Shown here: positions 1 through 5,637 of the stretch, in pieces
Numbering within the stretch: the first letter of the stretch is position 1
How the letters are laid out: each line of letters starts with the position of its first letter
Source of the DNA: JBHIBR01 sp046759145 [NCBI: Nitrospinota bacterium]
GTDB taxonomy: Bacteria > UBA8248
Length of the DNA stretch: 5,637 nt
Assembly (NCBI GenBank): GCA_046759145.1
Contig: JBHIBR010000135.1
Span: forward strand, 1-5,637
Direction: 5' to 3'
Program-made: the position numbers and the translations under genes
Notes under the pieces: model-generated
The model's database searches: none
What the model was told of the DNA's origin: nothing
What the model saw: the letters and a program-made list of their open reading frames with translations, nothing else

Positions 1-58
1 AGACTTGCCCCGTTTCACTTGAGCGCACTGGTGACCCTCTCCCGAGGGGGGTGACGCC

Positions 59-1024
59 ATGGGTTGTAGCCGAAAGAGCCTCGCTACCCCCCTTCTCTTC
101 CTGGTTACGCTTGTGCTTCAGTCCTGCGCAGCCCCTGGGACGCTAATGGAAGCGTCTCTTCTCCATGCTCAAGCCTTCCGCCTCTACCAGGCCGGCCGGT
201 ACGGGGAGGCGGAACCGCTCTACCGGCGCGCCCTGGCCATCCGCGAGGGAGCCCTGGGGTCCGAGCATCCCCAGGTGGCCGCGAGCCTCAACAGCCTGGC
301 CGAATTCTACCGGGTCCAGGGTCGCTACGAGGAAGCCGAGCCGCTCCAGCGGCGCGCGCTCGCCATTTGGGAAAAAGTCCTCGGACCCGATCATTCCCAC
401 GTGGCCCAGAGCCTCAGCAACCTGGCCTTGCTTTACGACATACAGGGCAAGTACGCCAAGGCCGAGCCCCTCTACCGGAGGGCATTGGCCATCCGGGAGA
501 AAGCCCTGGGCCCCGAGCATTCCTATGTGGCCCAGAGCCTCACCAGCCTGGCCGTGCTCTACCGGGTCCAGGGCCGCTACGCACAGGCCGAGCCCCTCCA
601 CCGGCGGTCTCTGGCCATCCGCGAGAAAGCCCTGGGGCCCGGGCATCCCAGTTTGGTCACGAGCCTCAACAACCTGGCCGTGCTCTACCAGGACCAGGCC
701 CGCTACGCCAAGGCCGAGCCTCTCTACCGGCGCTCCCTCGCCATTTGGGAGAAAGCCTTGGGGCCTAGCCACCTCCAGGTGGCCACAAGCCTCGACAACC
801 TGGCCTCGCTCTACCAGGACCAGGGCCGCTACGAGGAAGCCGAGCCCCTCTACCGGAGGGCACTGGCCATCCTCGAGAAAAGGCTGGGGCCGGATCACCC
901 AACCATCGTTAAGACGCTGGTTAACATGGCAAAGCTATACGAGAAACTCGGAAGGCGGGAAGAGGCCGCGGGCCTCTCGGCGCGGGCGAAGGTGATGGAG
1001 GAAAGGCTGAGCGGGCGGCGGTGA
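59..1024 (+). CDS. TPR-repeat lipoprotein (kinesin-light-chain-type tetratricopeptide repeats)
   Basis: A 321-residue protein made almost wholly of tetratricopeptide repeats. The N-terminus has a basic start (R5, K6), a hydrophobic stretch at about 8-20 and a lipobox L20-Q21-S22-C23, so it is probably exported, lipidated on C23 and membrane-anchored. From about residue 36, six 42-residue units follow, each with a GRY-x2-AEPLYRR-x-LAI core and an E-K-x-LGP-x-H linker. A weaker seventh half-repeat (GRREEA, about 298) and a charged tail end the protein. This 42-residue spacing is the kinesin light chain / TPR_12 type; such arrays are protein-binding scaffolds with no catalytic role, and the partner cannot be told from the sequence. 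ATG 59 is preceded by a G-rich Shine-Dalgarno (GGGGGTGA, 47-54) and gives the complete signal peptide. A gap of about 390 bp separates it from the next operon, so a functional link is not implied. The family assignment is firm; the biological role is unknown. Confidence 0.9.
   Translation: MGCSRKSLATPLLFLVTLVLQSCAAPGTLMEASLLHAQAFRLYQAGRYGEAEPLYRRALAIREGALGSEHPQVAASLNSLAEFYRVQGRYEEAEPLQRRALAIWEKVLGPDHSHVAQSLSNLALLYDIQGKYAKAEPLYRRALAIREKALGPEHSYVAQSLTSLAVLYRVQGRYAQAEPLHRRSLAIREKALGPGHPSLVTSLNNLAVLYQDQARYAKAEPLYRRSLAIWEKALGPSHLQVATSLDNLASLYQDQGRYEEAEPLYRRALAILEKRLGPDHPTIVKTLVNMAKLYEKLGRREEAAGLSARAKVMEERLSGRR
194..949 (+). repeat. Six tandem 126-bp repeats encoding TPR units
   Basis: Six in-frame units of exactly 126 bp start at 194, 320, 446, 572, 698 and 824, each beginning with the Gly/Ala-Arg/Lys-Tyr codons of a TPR helix. 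A degenerate seventh start lies at 950. Long blocks such as the codons for AEPLYRR and LAI are near-identical between units, whereas the linker codons vary. The period is kept without any indel. This is internal duplication of a 42-residue module within the gene, not a separate element. Confidence 0.9.
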
Positions 1025-1055
1025 AGGGCGTGGAGCAAGCCGGCAACGCGCCCTT
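1024..1055 (+). terminator. Terminator-like hairpin at the TPR gene stop codon
   Basis: AAGGGCGTG (1024-1032) pairs with CGCGCCCTT (1047-1055): a 9-bp stem with one G-U pair and a 14-nt loop, beginning on the last base of the TPR stop codon. The position suits a transcription terminator. No run of T follows (the next bases are GTAGCTGAG), so it is not a canonical intrinsic terminator; it could instead protect the mRNA 3' end or be fortuitous in GC-rich DNA. Confidence 0.35.
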
Positions 1056-1179
1056 GTAGCTGAGACACGCCATCAGGAGATCCCTCCGGCCGTCCTTTGG
1101 TTCGCGCGTCCGCCCCGATTCTCTCTTTCCTTGCGGCCACTTGTGTGACAGAATGCACCCGTTTCGATCCTGTAGAGCT

Positions 1180-1215
1180 CCGCGACCTAGCGTCCCCCCT
1201 AGGGGGGCATCGCGG
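1180..1215. repeat. Inverted repeat around a C6TAG6 palindrome
   Basis: A perfect 14-bp palindrome, CCCCCCTAGGGGGG (1194-1207), sits inside outer arms CCGCGA (1180-1185) and TCGCGG (1210-1215), which are also exactly complementary. As RNA it could fold into a nested hairpin with an asymmetric internal loop; as DNA the symmetric core could be a dimeric-protein site. No T-tract follows, so it is a poor intrinsic terminator. Its role is unknown. Confidence 0.4.
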
Positions 1216-1334
1216 CTGCCGAGGGCTGCGGCGCGCGTCGGGGGGGCCATGCGGCCCGTGCTCTTAGCGCCACGCCGGGGCTGCGGAGGGGTGGTTGCTT
1301 TCCGCCAAGGTTCCTTCTAGTTCGGGAGGGACGG

Positions 1335-1356
1335 GCCACCGAGGTCTTTCGGTGGC
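1335..1356 (+). promoter_or_regulatory. Leader hairpin upstream of the molybdenum hydroxylase operon
   Basis: GCCACCGA (1335-1342) and TCGGTGGC (1349-1356) form a perfect 8-bp stem around a 6-nt loop (GGTCTT). It ends 54 bases before the first operon start codon, so it could be a 5'-UTR structure, an operator with dyad symmetry or an upstream terminator. It matches no riboswitch class I can recognise, including the molybdenum-cofactor class. The pairing is seen directly; the function is inferred. Confidence 0.4.
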
Positions 1357-1357
1357 G

Positions 1358-1372
1358 CCCGCCCCGGGCGGG
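1358..1372 (+). promoter_or_regulatory. Second GC-rich leader hairpin
   Basis: CCCGCC (1358-1363) and GGCGGG (1367-1372) give a 6-bp all-GC stem with a 3-nt loop, one base after the 1335-1356 hairpin. Two such stems in tandem just ahead of an operon suggest a structured leader. An all-GC stem of this size is, however, fairly likely by chance in DNA of this composition. Confidence 0.3.
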
Positions 1373-1392
1373 AGGTGGGACGGGGTCAGGCC

Positions 1393-1403
1393 GAGGGGAG
1401 GGG
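1393..1403 (+). promoter_or_regulatory. Ribosome binding site that fixes the start of the [2Fe-2S] subunit gene
   Basis: The purine-only run GAGGGGAGGGG ends 7 bases before ATG 1411. This favours ATG 1411 over the in-frame GTG at 1375, which would add 12 residues unlike the usual N-terminus of the family. Confidence 0.7.
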
Positions 1404-1410
1404 TCCTCAC

Positions 1411-1872
1411 ATGGAGATTGCGCTAACCATCAACGGGAGGCGGCACTCCCATGACGTGGAGCCGCGCCTGCTCCTGGTGCACTACCTGCGCGAGGTGGTG
1501 GGGCTCACGGGCACCCACATCGGCTGCGAGACCTCTGTCTGCGGGGCCTGCACCGTGCTGCAGGACGGCCAGGCGGTGAAGAGCTGCACCGTGCTGGCCG
1601 TCCAGGCGGATGGCTCCGAGGTCATCACCATCGAGGGCCTGGCGAAGGATGGCAAGCTCCATCCCCTCCAGGAGCAGTTCTGGGAGCACCACGGCCTCCA
1701 GTGCGGCTACTGCACGCCGGGGATGATCCTGGCCGCCCATCAGCTCCTCGCCCGCAATCCCCACCCCACCGAGGCCCAGATCCGTCACGCCATCGAGGGA
1801 AACATCTGCCGCTGCACGGGCTACCACCACATCGTGGACGCCATCCAGGCCGCGGCGGCCGCCCTGCGGTAG
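1411..1872 (+). CDS. coxS: Molybdenum hydroxylase [2Fe-2S] subunit (CoxS-type small subunit)
   Basis: A 153-residue electron-transfer subunit of a xanthine oxidase / aerobic CO dehydrogenase family heterotrimer, probably cytoplasmic. It relays electrons from the Mo centre to FAD. The N-terminal plant-ferredoxin-like domain (about 1-76) binds one [2Fe-2S] cluster through C39, C44, C47 and C59 (C-x4-C-x2-C-x11-C). The C-terminal helical domain binds the second through C98, C101, C133 and C135 (C-x2-C-x31-C-x-C), in the typical LQCGYCTPG and ICRCTGY contexts. All eight ligands are present and the length is normal for the family. ATG 1411 was chosen because a strong Shine-Dalgarno lies 7 bases upstream and the protein then starts in the usual way just before the first beta-strand. 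It is the first gene of a three-gene operon, 19 bases before the large subunit gene. The family is certain; the cox name denotes family only, because the substrate is not established. Confidence 0.95.
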   Translation: MEIALTINGRRHSHDVEPRLLLVHYLREVVGLTGTHIGCETSVCGACTVLQDGQAVKSCTVLAVQADGSEVITIEGLAKDGKLHPLQEQFWEHHGLQCGYCTPGMILAAHQLLARNPHPTEAQIRHAIEGNICRCTGYHHIVDAIQAAAAALR

Positions 1873-1877
1873 GCGCC

Positions 1878-1885
1878 GAGGAGGA
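1878..1885 (+). promoter_or_regulatory. Ribosome binding site of the large subunit gene
   Basis: GAGGAGGA, a near-ideal Shine-Dalgarno, lies in the 19-base gap after the small subunit stop codon and ends 6 bases before ATG 1892. It supports independent strong initiation of the catalytic subunit within one transcript. Confidence 0.75.
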
Positions 1886-1891
1886 CAACCC

Positions 1892-4216
1892 ATGGAGGTT
1901 CCCAAGTTCATCGGGGCGCCGGTCAAACGGCGTGAGGACCCGCGGCTGGTGCAGGGCTTGGCCCACTATGTGGACGACATCGCCCCTCCCGGCACGCTAT
2001 ACGTGGCCATCGTGCGGAGCATCTTCGCCCACGCGGTCTTGAAGGGGGTGGACGTCGGCCCCGCCCGGGAGGCGCCGGGTGTGGTGGCCGTCTTGGCCGG
2101 GCAGGACGTGGCTGGCTTAGGCCCGGTGCCGGTGGCGGGCAGTCTCCCAGGCCTGCGGGTGCCCCACCACCCGGTGCTGGCCCGGGGCGTGGTCCGCTAT
2201 GTGGGGGAGCCCATCGCCGCGGTCGTGGCCGAGAGCCGCAGCGCCGCCCGCGACGCGGCCGACCTCGCCGGGGTGGAGTATGAGTCCCGGGATGCGGTGG
2301 TGGAGCTGGAGGAGGCCCTGGAGCCGGGCAGCCCCAAGGTGCACGAGGAGTTCCCCGACAACGTGGCCTTCACCTGGGAGCTCAAAGGAGGGGACGTCGA
2401 GGCGGGCCTCAAGGAGGCGGACAAGGTCATCCGCCAGAGGATGGTGAACCAGCGGGTCGCCCCCCTGGCCCTCGAGCCCCGGGGGGTGGTGGCCCACTAC
2501 CTGCCGGGCGAGGACCGCCTGACGCTGTGGTCCTCCACCCAGATCCCCCACCTCCTGCGGAGCCAGGTGGCGGCCCAGATCGGCATGGCCGAGAACCGCA
2601 TCCGCGTCATCGCGCCCGAGGTGGGAGGCGGCTTCGGGAGCAAGCTCAACGTCTACCGGGAGGAGGCGCTCCTCGCTCACATCTCCCGCCAGCTCGGCCG
2701 GCCGGTGAAGTGGACCGAGAGCAGGAGCGAGAACTTCCTGGCCACCATCCACGGCCGGGGCCAGGTGGGGGAGCTGGAGTTCGGCGTGAAGCGCGACGGG
2801 ACCCTCACGGCGCTGCGCTACAAGGTGCTCGCCGATGTGGGCGCCTACCACCAGCTCCTCACTCCCGCCATCTTCACCCTCACGGGCTTGATGCTCCCGG
2901 GCCCCTACAAGCTGCGGAACGTCCACATGCACGTGACGGGCGTCTTCACCCACAAGATGGCCACCGACGCCTACCGGGGCGCGGGCCGGCCCGAGGCGAC
3001 CTACGTCCTGGAGCGGCTGATGGACCTCGCGGCGGCAGAGCTGGGGATGGACCCCGCCGAGATCCGGAAGAAGAACTTCCCCGCGCCCGAGGAGTTCCCC
3101 TTCAGCACGGCGGCTGGGCTCAGCTATGACAGCGGCAACTACACCGCCGCCCTGGAGCGGGCGCTGGAGCTCGCCGACTACCGCGGGATGCGCGCCGAAC
3201 AGGAGAAAGCGAGGAAGGAGGGGCGCTACTTGGGCATCGGGCTCTCGAGCTACGTCGAGATCTGCGGAATGGGGCCCTCGCCGGCCATGCCCGCGGGGGG
3301 GTGGGAGAGCGCCACGGTGCGGGTCGAGCCCAGCGGGCAGGTGACCGTCCTCACGGGCGCCTCCCCCCACGGCCAGGGACAGGAGACCACCTTCGCCCAG
3401 ATGGTGGCGGACGGGCTCGGCGTTCCGGTGGAGGACGTGCTGGTGGTCCACGGGGACACCGACGTCGTCCAATACGGCATCGGCACCTTCGGGAGCCGCG
3501 GCACGGCGGTGGGGGGGACGGCGGTCTACGAGGCCCACCTCCTGGTGCGGGAGAAGATGGCCAAATTCGCCGCCCTCGCCCTGGAGGCCGACCCCAAGGA
3601 CATCGCCTTCGCAGGGGGCAAGGTGTTCGTCCAGGGAAGCCCCGAGAAATCCCTCCCCTTCGCGAAGGCGGCCTGGATGGCCTACGAGGCCAAGAGCTTG
3701 CCCCCCGACACCGCGCCGGGGCTCGAGGCGACCTACTTCTTCGAGCCCAAGAACTTCACCTTCCCCTTCGGCACCCACGTGGTGTTGGCGGAGGTGGACC
3801 CCGAGACGGGGGCGGCGGAGATCAAGCGCTACGTTGCGGTGGACGATTGCGGGGTTGCCCTCAACCCCATGCTGGTGGACGGCCAGTTGCACGGCGGGAT
3901 CGCCCAGGGCGTGGGGCAGGCCCTGGAGGAGGAGCTGGTCTACGACCGCTCGGGTCAGCCCCTCAACGCCTCCCTCATGCACTATGCCCTCCCCAAGGCC
4001 GACCGGCTTCCCCGCTTCGAGACCGCCCGCACGGTGACCCCCACCCCGGTCAACCCCCTGGGGGCGAAGGGGGTGGGCGAAGCGGGCACCATTGGCTCCA
4101 CGCCGGCGGTGGTGAACGCGGTCCTCGACGCACTGGCGCCATTCGGTGTGCAGCACATCGACATGCCCGTGCGCGCGGAGAAGATCTGGCGCGCGGCCCA
4201 GGGGAAGGGGGTGTGA
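1892..4216 (+). CDS. coxL: Molybdopterin-binding catalytic subunit of a form II CoxL-type molybdenum hydroxylase
   Basis: A 774-residue catalytic subunit, full length for this family, that should bind a molybdenum pterin cofactor (usually the cytosine dinucleotide form) and hydroxylate or oxidise a small substrate. The N-terminal part (about 15-130) is the a/b-hammerhead domain, with the VRYVGEPIAAVVAES motif at 101-115. The Mo-binding domains follow. Visible motifs are NQRVAPLALEPRG (186-198), VGGGFGSK (244-251), AYRGAGR (360-366), HGQGQ (493-497), GSRGTAVGG (534-542) and GVGEAG (727-732), where E730 is the expected catalytic base. The AYRGAGR loop is the form II signature. Form I CO dehydrogenases have AYRCSFR, with the cysteine holding copper; here that position is G363, so no Cu-S-Mo site is expected and CO oxidation is doubtful. 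The stop codon is separated by one base from the FAD subunit start. An automatic 'carbon-monoxide dehydrogenase large subunit' label is likely but should be read as family membership only. Confidence 0.95.
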   Translation: MEVPKFIGAPVKRREDPRLVQGLAHYVDDIAPPGTLYVAIVRSIFAHAVLKGVDVGPAREAPGVVAVLAGQDVAGLGPVPVAGSLPGLRVPHHPVLARGVVRYVGEPIAAVVAESRSAARDAADLAGVEYESRDAVVELEEALEPGSPKVHEEFPDNVAFTWELKGGDVEAGLKEADKVIRQRMVNQRVAPLALEPRGVVAHYLPGEDRLTLWSSTQIPHLLRSQVAAQIGMAENRIRVIAPEVGGGFGSKLNVYREEALLAHISRQLGRPVKWTESRSENFLATIHGRGQVGELEFGVKRDGTLTALRYKVLADVGAYHQLLTPAIFTLTGLMLPGPYKLRNVHMHVTGVFTHKMATDAYRGAGRPEATYVLERLMDLAAAELGMDPAEIRKKNFPAPEEFPFSTAAGLSYDSGNYTAALERALELADYRGMRAEQEKARKEGRYLGIGLSSYVEICGMGPSPAMPAGGWESATVRVEPSGQVTVLTGASPHGQGQETTFAQMVADGLGVPVEDVLVVHGDTDVVQYGIGTFGSRGTAVGGTAVYEAHLLVREKMAKFAALALEADPKDIAFAGGKVFVQGSPEKSLPFAKAAWMAYEAKSLPPDTAPGLEATYFFEPKNFTFPFGTHVVLAEVDPETGAAEIKRYVAVDDCGVALNPMLVDGQLHGGIAQGVGQALEEELVYDRSGQPLNASLMHYALPKADRLPRFETARTVTPTPVNPLGAKGVGEAGTIGSTPAVVNAVLDALAPFGVQHIDMPVRAEKIWRAAQGKGV

Positions 4217-4217
4217 G

Positions 4218-5087
4218 ATGATCCCGGCCCGGTTCGATTACCGCCGAGCCCGCTCGGTGAAGGAGGCCGTCCGGCTCCTCGCCGAGCACGGCGAGGAGGC
4301 GAAAATCCTCGCGGGAGGCCACAGCCTCCTTCCCATCCTGAAGGCGCGCCTCGCGCAGCCGGGCTTGCTCATCGACATCGGACGGGTGCGCGGCCTGGAC
4401 GGGATCCGCGCGGCGCGGAGGACGCTCATCATCGGCGCCCTGGTCACCCACTACCAGGTCGAGAGCTCGGAGCTGCTGAAGGAGCGCTGCCCGCTCCTGC
4501 CCGAGGTGGCGGCTCAGATCGGCGATGTGCAGGTTCGCAACCGGGGCACGGTAGGGGGGAGCCTCGCCCACGCCGACCCGGGGGCGGACTACCCGGCTGT
4601 GGTGATCGCGCTTCGCGCCTCGGTGGAGGCCCAGGGGTCGAGGGGAAAGCGCGCCATCGCGGCCGATGAATTCTTCACCGACGTCCTGACCACCGCCCTC
4701 GCGCCCGACGAGGTGCTCACGACCGTCCGGGTCCCCGCGGCGGGCAACCGCAGCGGATCCGCCTACTGTAAGGTGGCCCAGCAGGCGAGCGGCTTTGCCA
4801 TCTGCGGGGTGGCGGCGCAGGTGGCTCTGGGTCGGGGCAACAGGGTGAAGGCGGTGGGCCTCGGCGTCACGGGCGTGGCGGGCCGTGCCTACCGCCCGAA
4901 GGAATCCGAAGCGGCTCTCCTCGGGGAGAAGCCCACGCCGGCCGCCCTGGACGCCGCCGCGGCCCGCGCGGCGGAGGGGGTGGAGCCCCTGGAGGATCTC
5001 TACGCCTCGAAGGAGTTCCGTGCCCACCTGGCCCGGGTGTGGACGCGCCGGGCGCTCGAGAAGGCCCTCGAGCGGGCACGCGCCTGA
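4218..5087 (+). CDS. coxM: Molybdenum hydroxylase FAD-binding subunit (CoxM-type medium subunit)
   Basis: A 289-residue flavoprotein subunit of the same heterotrimer. It takes electrons from the [2Fe-2S] subunit onto FAD and hands them to an external acceptor. The N-terminal FAD domain (about 1-175) shows both family signatures: AGGHS at 32-36, within ILAGGHSLLPILKARL, and TVGGSLAHADPGADYP at 111-126. The C-terminal domain (about 177-285) is the CO dehydrogenase flavoprotein C-terminal type. There is no cysteine-rich insertion of the kind that binds a [4Fe-4S] cluster in 4-hydroxybenzoyl-CoA reductase. ATG 4218 begins one base after the large subunit stop codon, with AAGGGGG (4205-4211) as ribosome binding site inside the preceding gene, so translation is probably coupled. 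The small-large-medium order is the one typical of form II clusters, whereas form I clusters run medium-small-large. The length and motifs are normal, with no sign of damage. Confidence 0.95.
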   Translation: MIPARFDYRRARSVKEAVRLLAEHGEEAKILAGGHSLLPILKARLAQPGLLIDIGRVRGLDGIRAARRTLIIGALVTHYQVESSELLKERCPLLPEVAAQIGDVQVRNRGTVGGSLAHADPGADYPAVVIALRASVEAQGSRGKRAIAADEFFTDVLTTALAPDEVLTTVRVPAAGNRSGSAYCKVAQQASGFAICGVAAQVALGRGNRVKAVGLGVTGVAGRAYRPKESEAALLGEKPTPAALDAAAARAAEGVEPLEDLYASKEFRAHLARVWTRRALEKALERARA

Positions 5088-5122
5088 ACGCCGCTCGCGC
5101 TCTCGACCCGGAGATTTTGCCC

Positions 5123-5637
5123 GTGGCCCCCCCTCCCCGGGCGCGGGGCACCCTGGGCGATCGGACACTGGGCTTCCTGCTTGTGGCCCTCGGGGCGGTG
5201 GTCCTTGGTTACTATGCCCTGCTGTGGCCCGTCCTCCCCGAGAGGCTCACCCGACCCGGCACTCCCTTTAACCTACTCCTGGGAGCGGCGGGGAGCGCCC
5301 TCATGCTCCTGGCGCTCGTCTTCTCCGCCGTGAAGCGCACCCCCGCAAGCTCCGCCCAGAGGCGCTGGCACCACGTCCACATGGTCGGCGGCGCCCTGGG
5401 CATGGCGCTGGTCGCCATCCACAGCGACGGGCGGCTGGCTCGGGCGCCTTCTCTCATCCTCCTCGCCCTGCTGGGCATCCTGGCCCTCGGCATCTACGGC
5501 CGCTTCCTCATGGGGGGCCTCGCCCAGCGGGCCTTCGGCACGCGGTGGGACGCCCTGGCGCCCCTCCCCTCGGTGGATAGGAGGGCGCTCGCGGAGGTCA
5601 TCTCGGCCAAGGGGGCGTTGCTCTCGCGCCTTGCGCC
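5123..5637 (+). CDS. Multi-helix membrane protein with clustered histidines, 3' end outside the window
   Basis: An open frame without stop codons runs from the end of the FAD subunit gene to the window edge; at least 171 residues are seen. GTG 5123 is the preferred start because GGAG (5110-5113) lies 9 bases upstream. TTG 5117 is possible but too close to that site. Four hydrophobic segments are visible at about 16-36, 50-70, 84-100 and 109-130, followed by a soluble-looking segment from about 134. Helix 3 begins with RWHHVH (81-86) and ends with H100; helix 4 ends with GIYGRFL (123-129). Histidines at the two ends of one helix, followed by a Gly-Arg-Phe/Tyr-Leu motif, resemble uncharacterised cytochrome-b-like membrane proteins, so heme binding is a possibility and not a conclusion. 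It starts 35 bases after the FAD subunit gene and may be co-transcribed. That the frame is coding is well supported by its hydropathy pattern; the function is unknown. Confidence 0.7.
   Translation, partial: MAPPPRARGTLGDRTLGFLLVALGAVVLGYYALLWPVLPERLTRPGTPFNLLLGAAGSALMLLALVFSAVKRTPASSAQRRWHHVHMVGGALGMALVAIHSDGRLARAPSLILLALLGILALGIYGRFLMGGLAQRAFGTRWDALAPLPSVDRRALAEVISAKGALLSRLA

Larger units (their letters stand above)
1025..1410. other. Intergenic region between the TPR gene and the molybdenum hydroxylase operon
   Basis: No convincing gene is seen on either strand. Open frames on the minus strand here are low-complexity, run antisense into the TPR gene and resemble no family I recognise. No tRNA, rRNA or CRISPR pattern is visible. 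The region holds the terminator-like hairpin at 1024-1055, the inverted repeat at 1180-1215, two adjacent hairpins at 1335-1372 and the Shine-Dalgarno of the next gene at 1393-1403. The operon promoter must most likely lie here, but no good -35/-10 pair stands out. The composition is G-rich, so some of the pairing potential may be chance. Confidence 0.7.

Noticed and set aside
35-48. Small hairpin CCCTC/GAGGG next to the TPR gene Shine-Dalgarno
   Set aside because: A 5-bp GC stem with a 4-nt loop is too short to distinguish from chance in this composition, although it overlaps the start of the ribosome binding region.
1-58. Promoter or end of a previous gene upstream of the TPR gene
   Set aside because: The stretch is too short to judge. 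Apart from the G-rich ribosome binding site and a short GGTGAC direct repeat (30-35, 50-55), nothing supports a call.
921-1250. Minus-strand open frame in the intergenic gap
   Set aside because: It runs antisense into the TPR gene and has a Pro/Ala/Arg-rich low-complexity product. It has no recognisable motif and no convincing ribosome binding site.
1295-1321. Possible sigma70-type promoter (TTGCTT at 1295-1300, TCTAGT at 1316-1321)
   Set aside because: The -35 match is poor and the spacer is only 15 bases. It is well placed for the operon but too weak to report as a feature.
1375-1410. Upstream GTG start adding 12 residues to the [2Fe-2S] subunit
   Set aside because: The extra residues are Gly/Arg-rich and precede the normal family N-terminus. 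The strong Shine-Dalgarno at 1393-1403 is placed for ATG 1411, and GTG 1375 lies directly against a GC-rich hairpin.
2117-4156. Long minus-strand open frame (679 codons) antisense to the large subunit gene
   Set aside because: High-GC genes commonly leave long open frames on the other strand. Its translation is rich in Gly, His, Arg and Val with no recognisable domain, whereas the plus strand encodes a clear full-length enzyme.
4050-5168. Minus-strand open frame (372 codons) antisense to the FAD subunit gene
   Set aside because: It is a composition-driven shadow of the FAD subunit, low in complexity and without a family signature.
5212-5493. Minus-strand open frame opposite the membrane protein
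   Set aside because: It is Arg/Ser/Ala-rich and lacks domain features. The plus-strand frame shows a coherent transmembrane hydropathy pattern and an upstream ribosome binding site.

Overview
The window comes from a high-GC bacterium. Coding regions favour G or C in third position, Shine-Dalgarno sequences are strong and purine-rich, and the genes are tightly packed. Taxonomy cannot be fixed from this stretch. The gene content would suit an environmental, metabolically versatile lineage (for example NC10/Rokubacteria-like, Desulfobacterota-like or Acidobacteria-like), but that is only a guess.

Layout, all on the plus strand. (1) 59-1024 encodes a small secreted lipoprotein built almost entirely of kinesin-light-chain-type TPR repeats, visible in the DNA as a regular 126-bp tandem repeat. 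(2) 1025-1410 is a non-coding gap of about 390 bp. It holds a terminator-like hairpin at the TPR stop codon, a C6TAG6 palindrome inside a larger inverted repeat, and two back-to-back hairpins just ahead of the next operon. (3) 1411-5087 is a compact three-gene operon for a heterotrimeric molybdenum hydroxylase of the xanthine oxidase / aerobic CO dehydrogenase family: the [2Fe-2S] subunit (CoxS-type), the molybdopterin-binding catalytic subunit (CoxL-type) and the FAD subunit (CoxM-type). (4) From about 5123 to the window edge is the 5' part of a gene for a His-containing, multi-helix membrane protein that runs off the end.

How the operon works. In this family the substrate is hydroxylated or oxidised at the Mo centre of the large subunit. 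Electrons pass through two [2Fe-2S] clusters in the small subunit to FAD in the medium subunit and then to a respiratory or soluble acceptor. All eight cluster cysteines, both FAD motifs and the catalytic glutamate are visible, so the enzyme looks intact.

The most informative point is that the large subunit carries AYRGAGR where genuine (form I) CO dehydrogenases carry AYRCSFR, whose cysteine binds copper. Together with the small-large-medium gene order this marks a 'form II' enzyme. Automatic annotation as carbon monoxide dehydrogenase would probably be an over-call, and the true substrate is open. The truncated membrane protein downstream is the least characterised gene here. I see no clearly novel defence or mobile system in the window.
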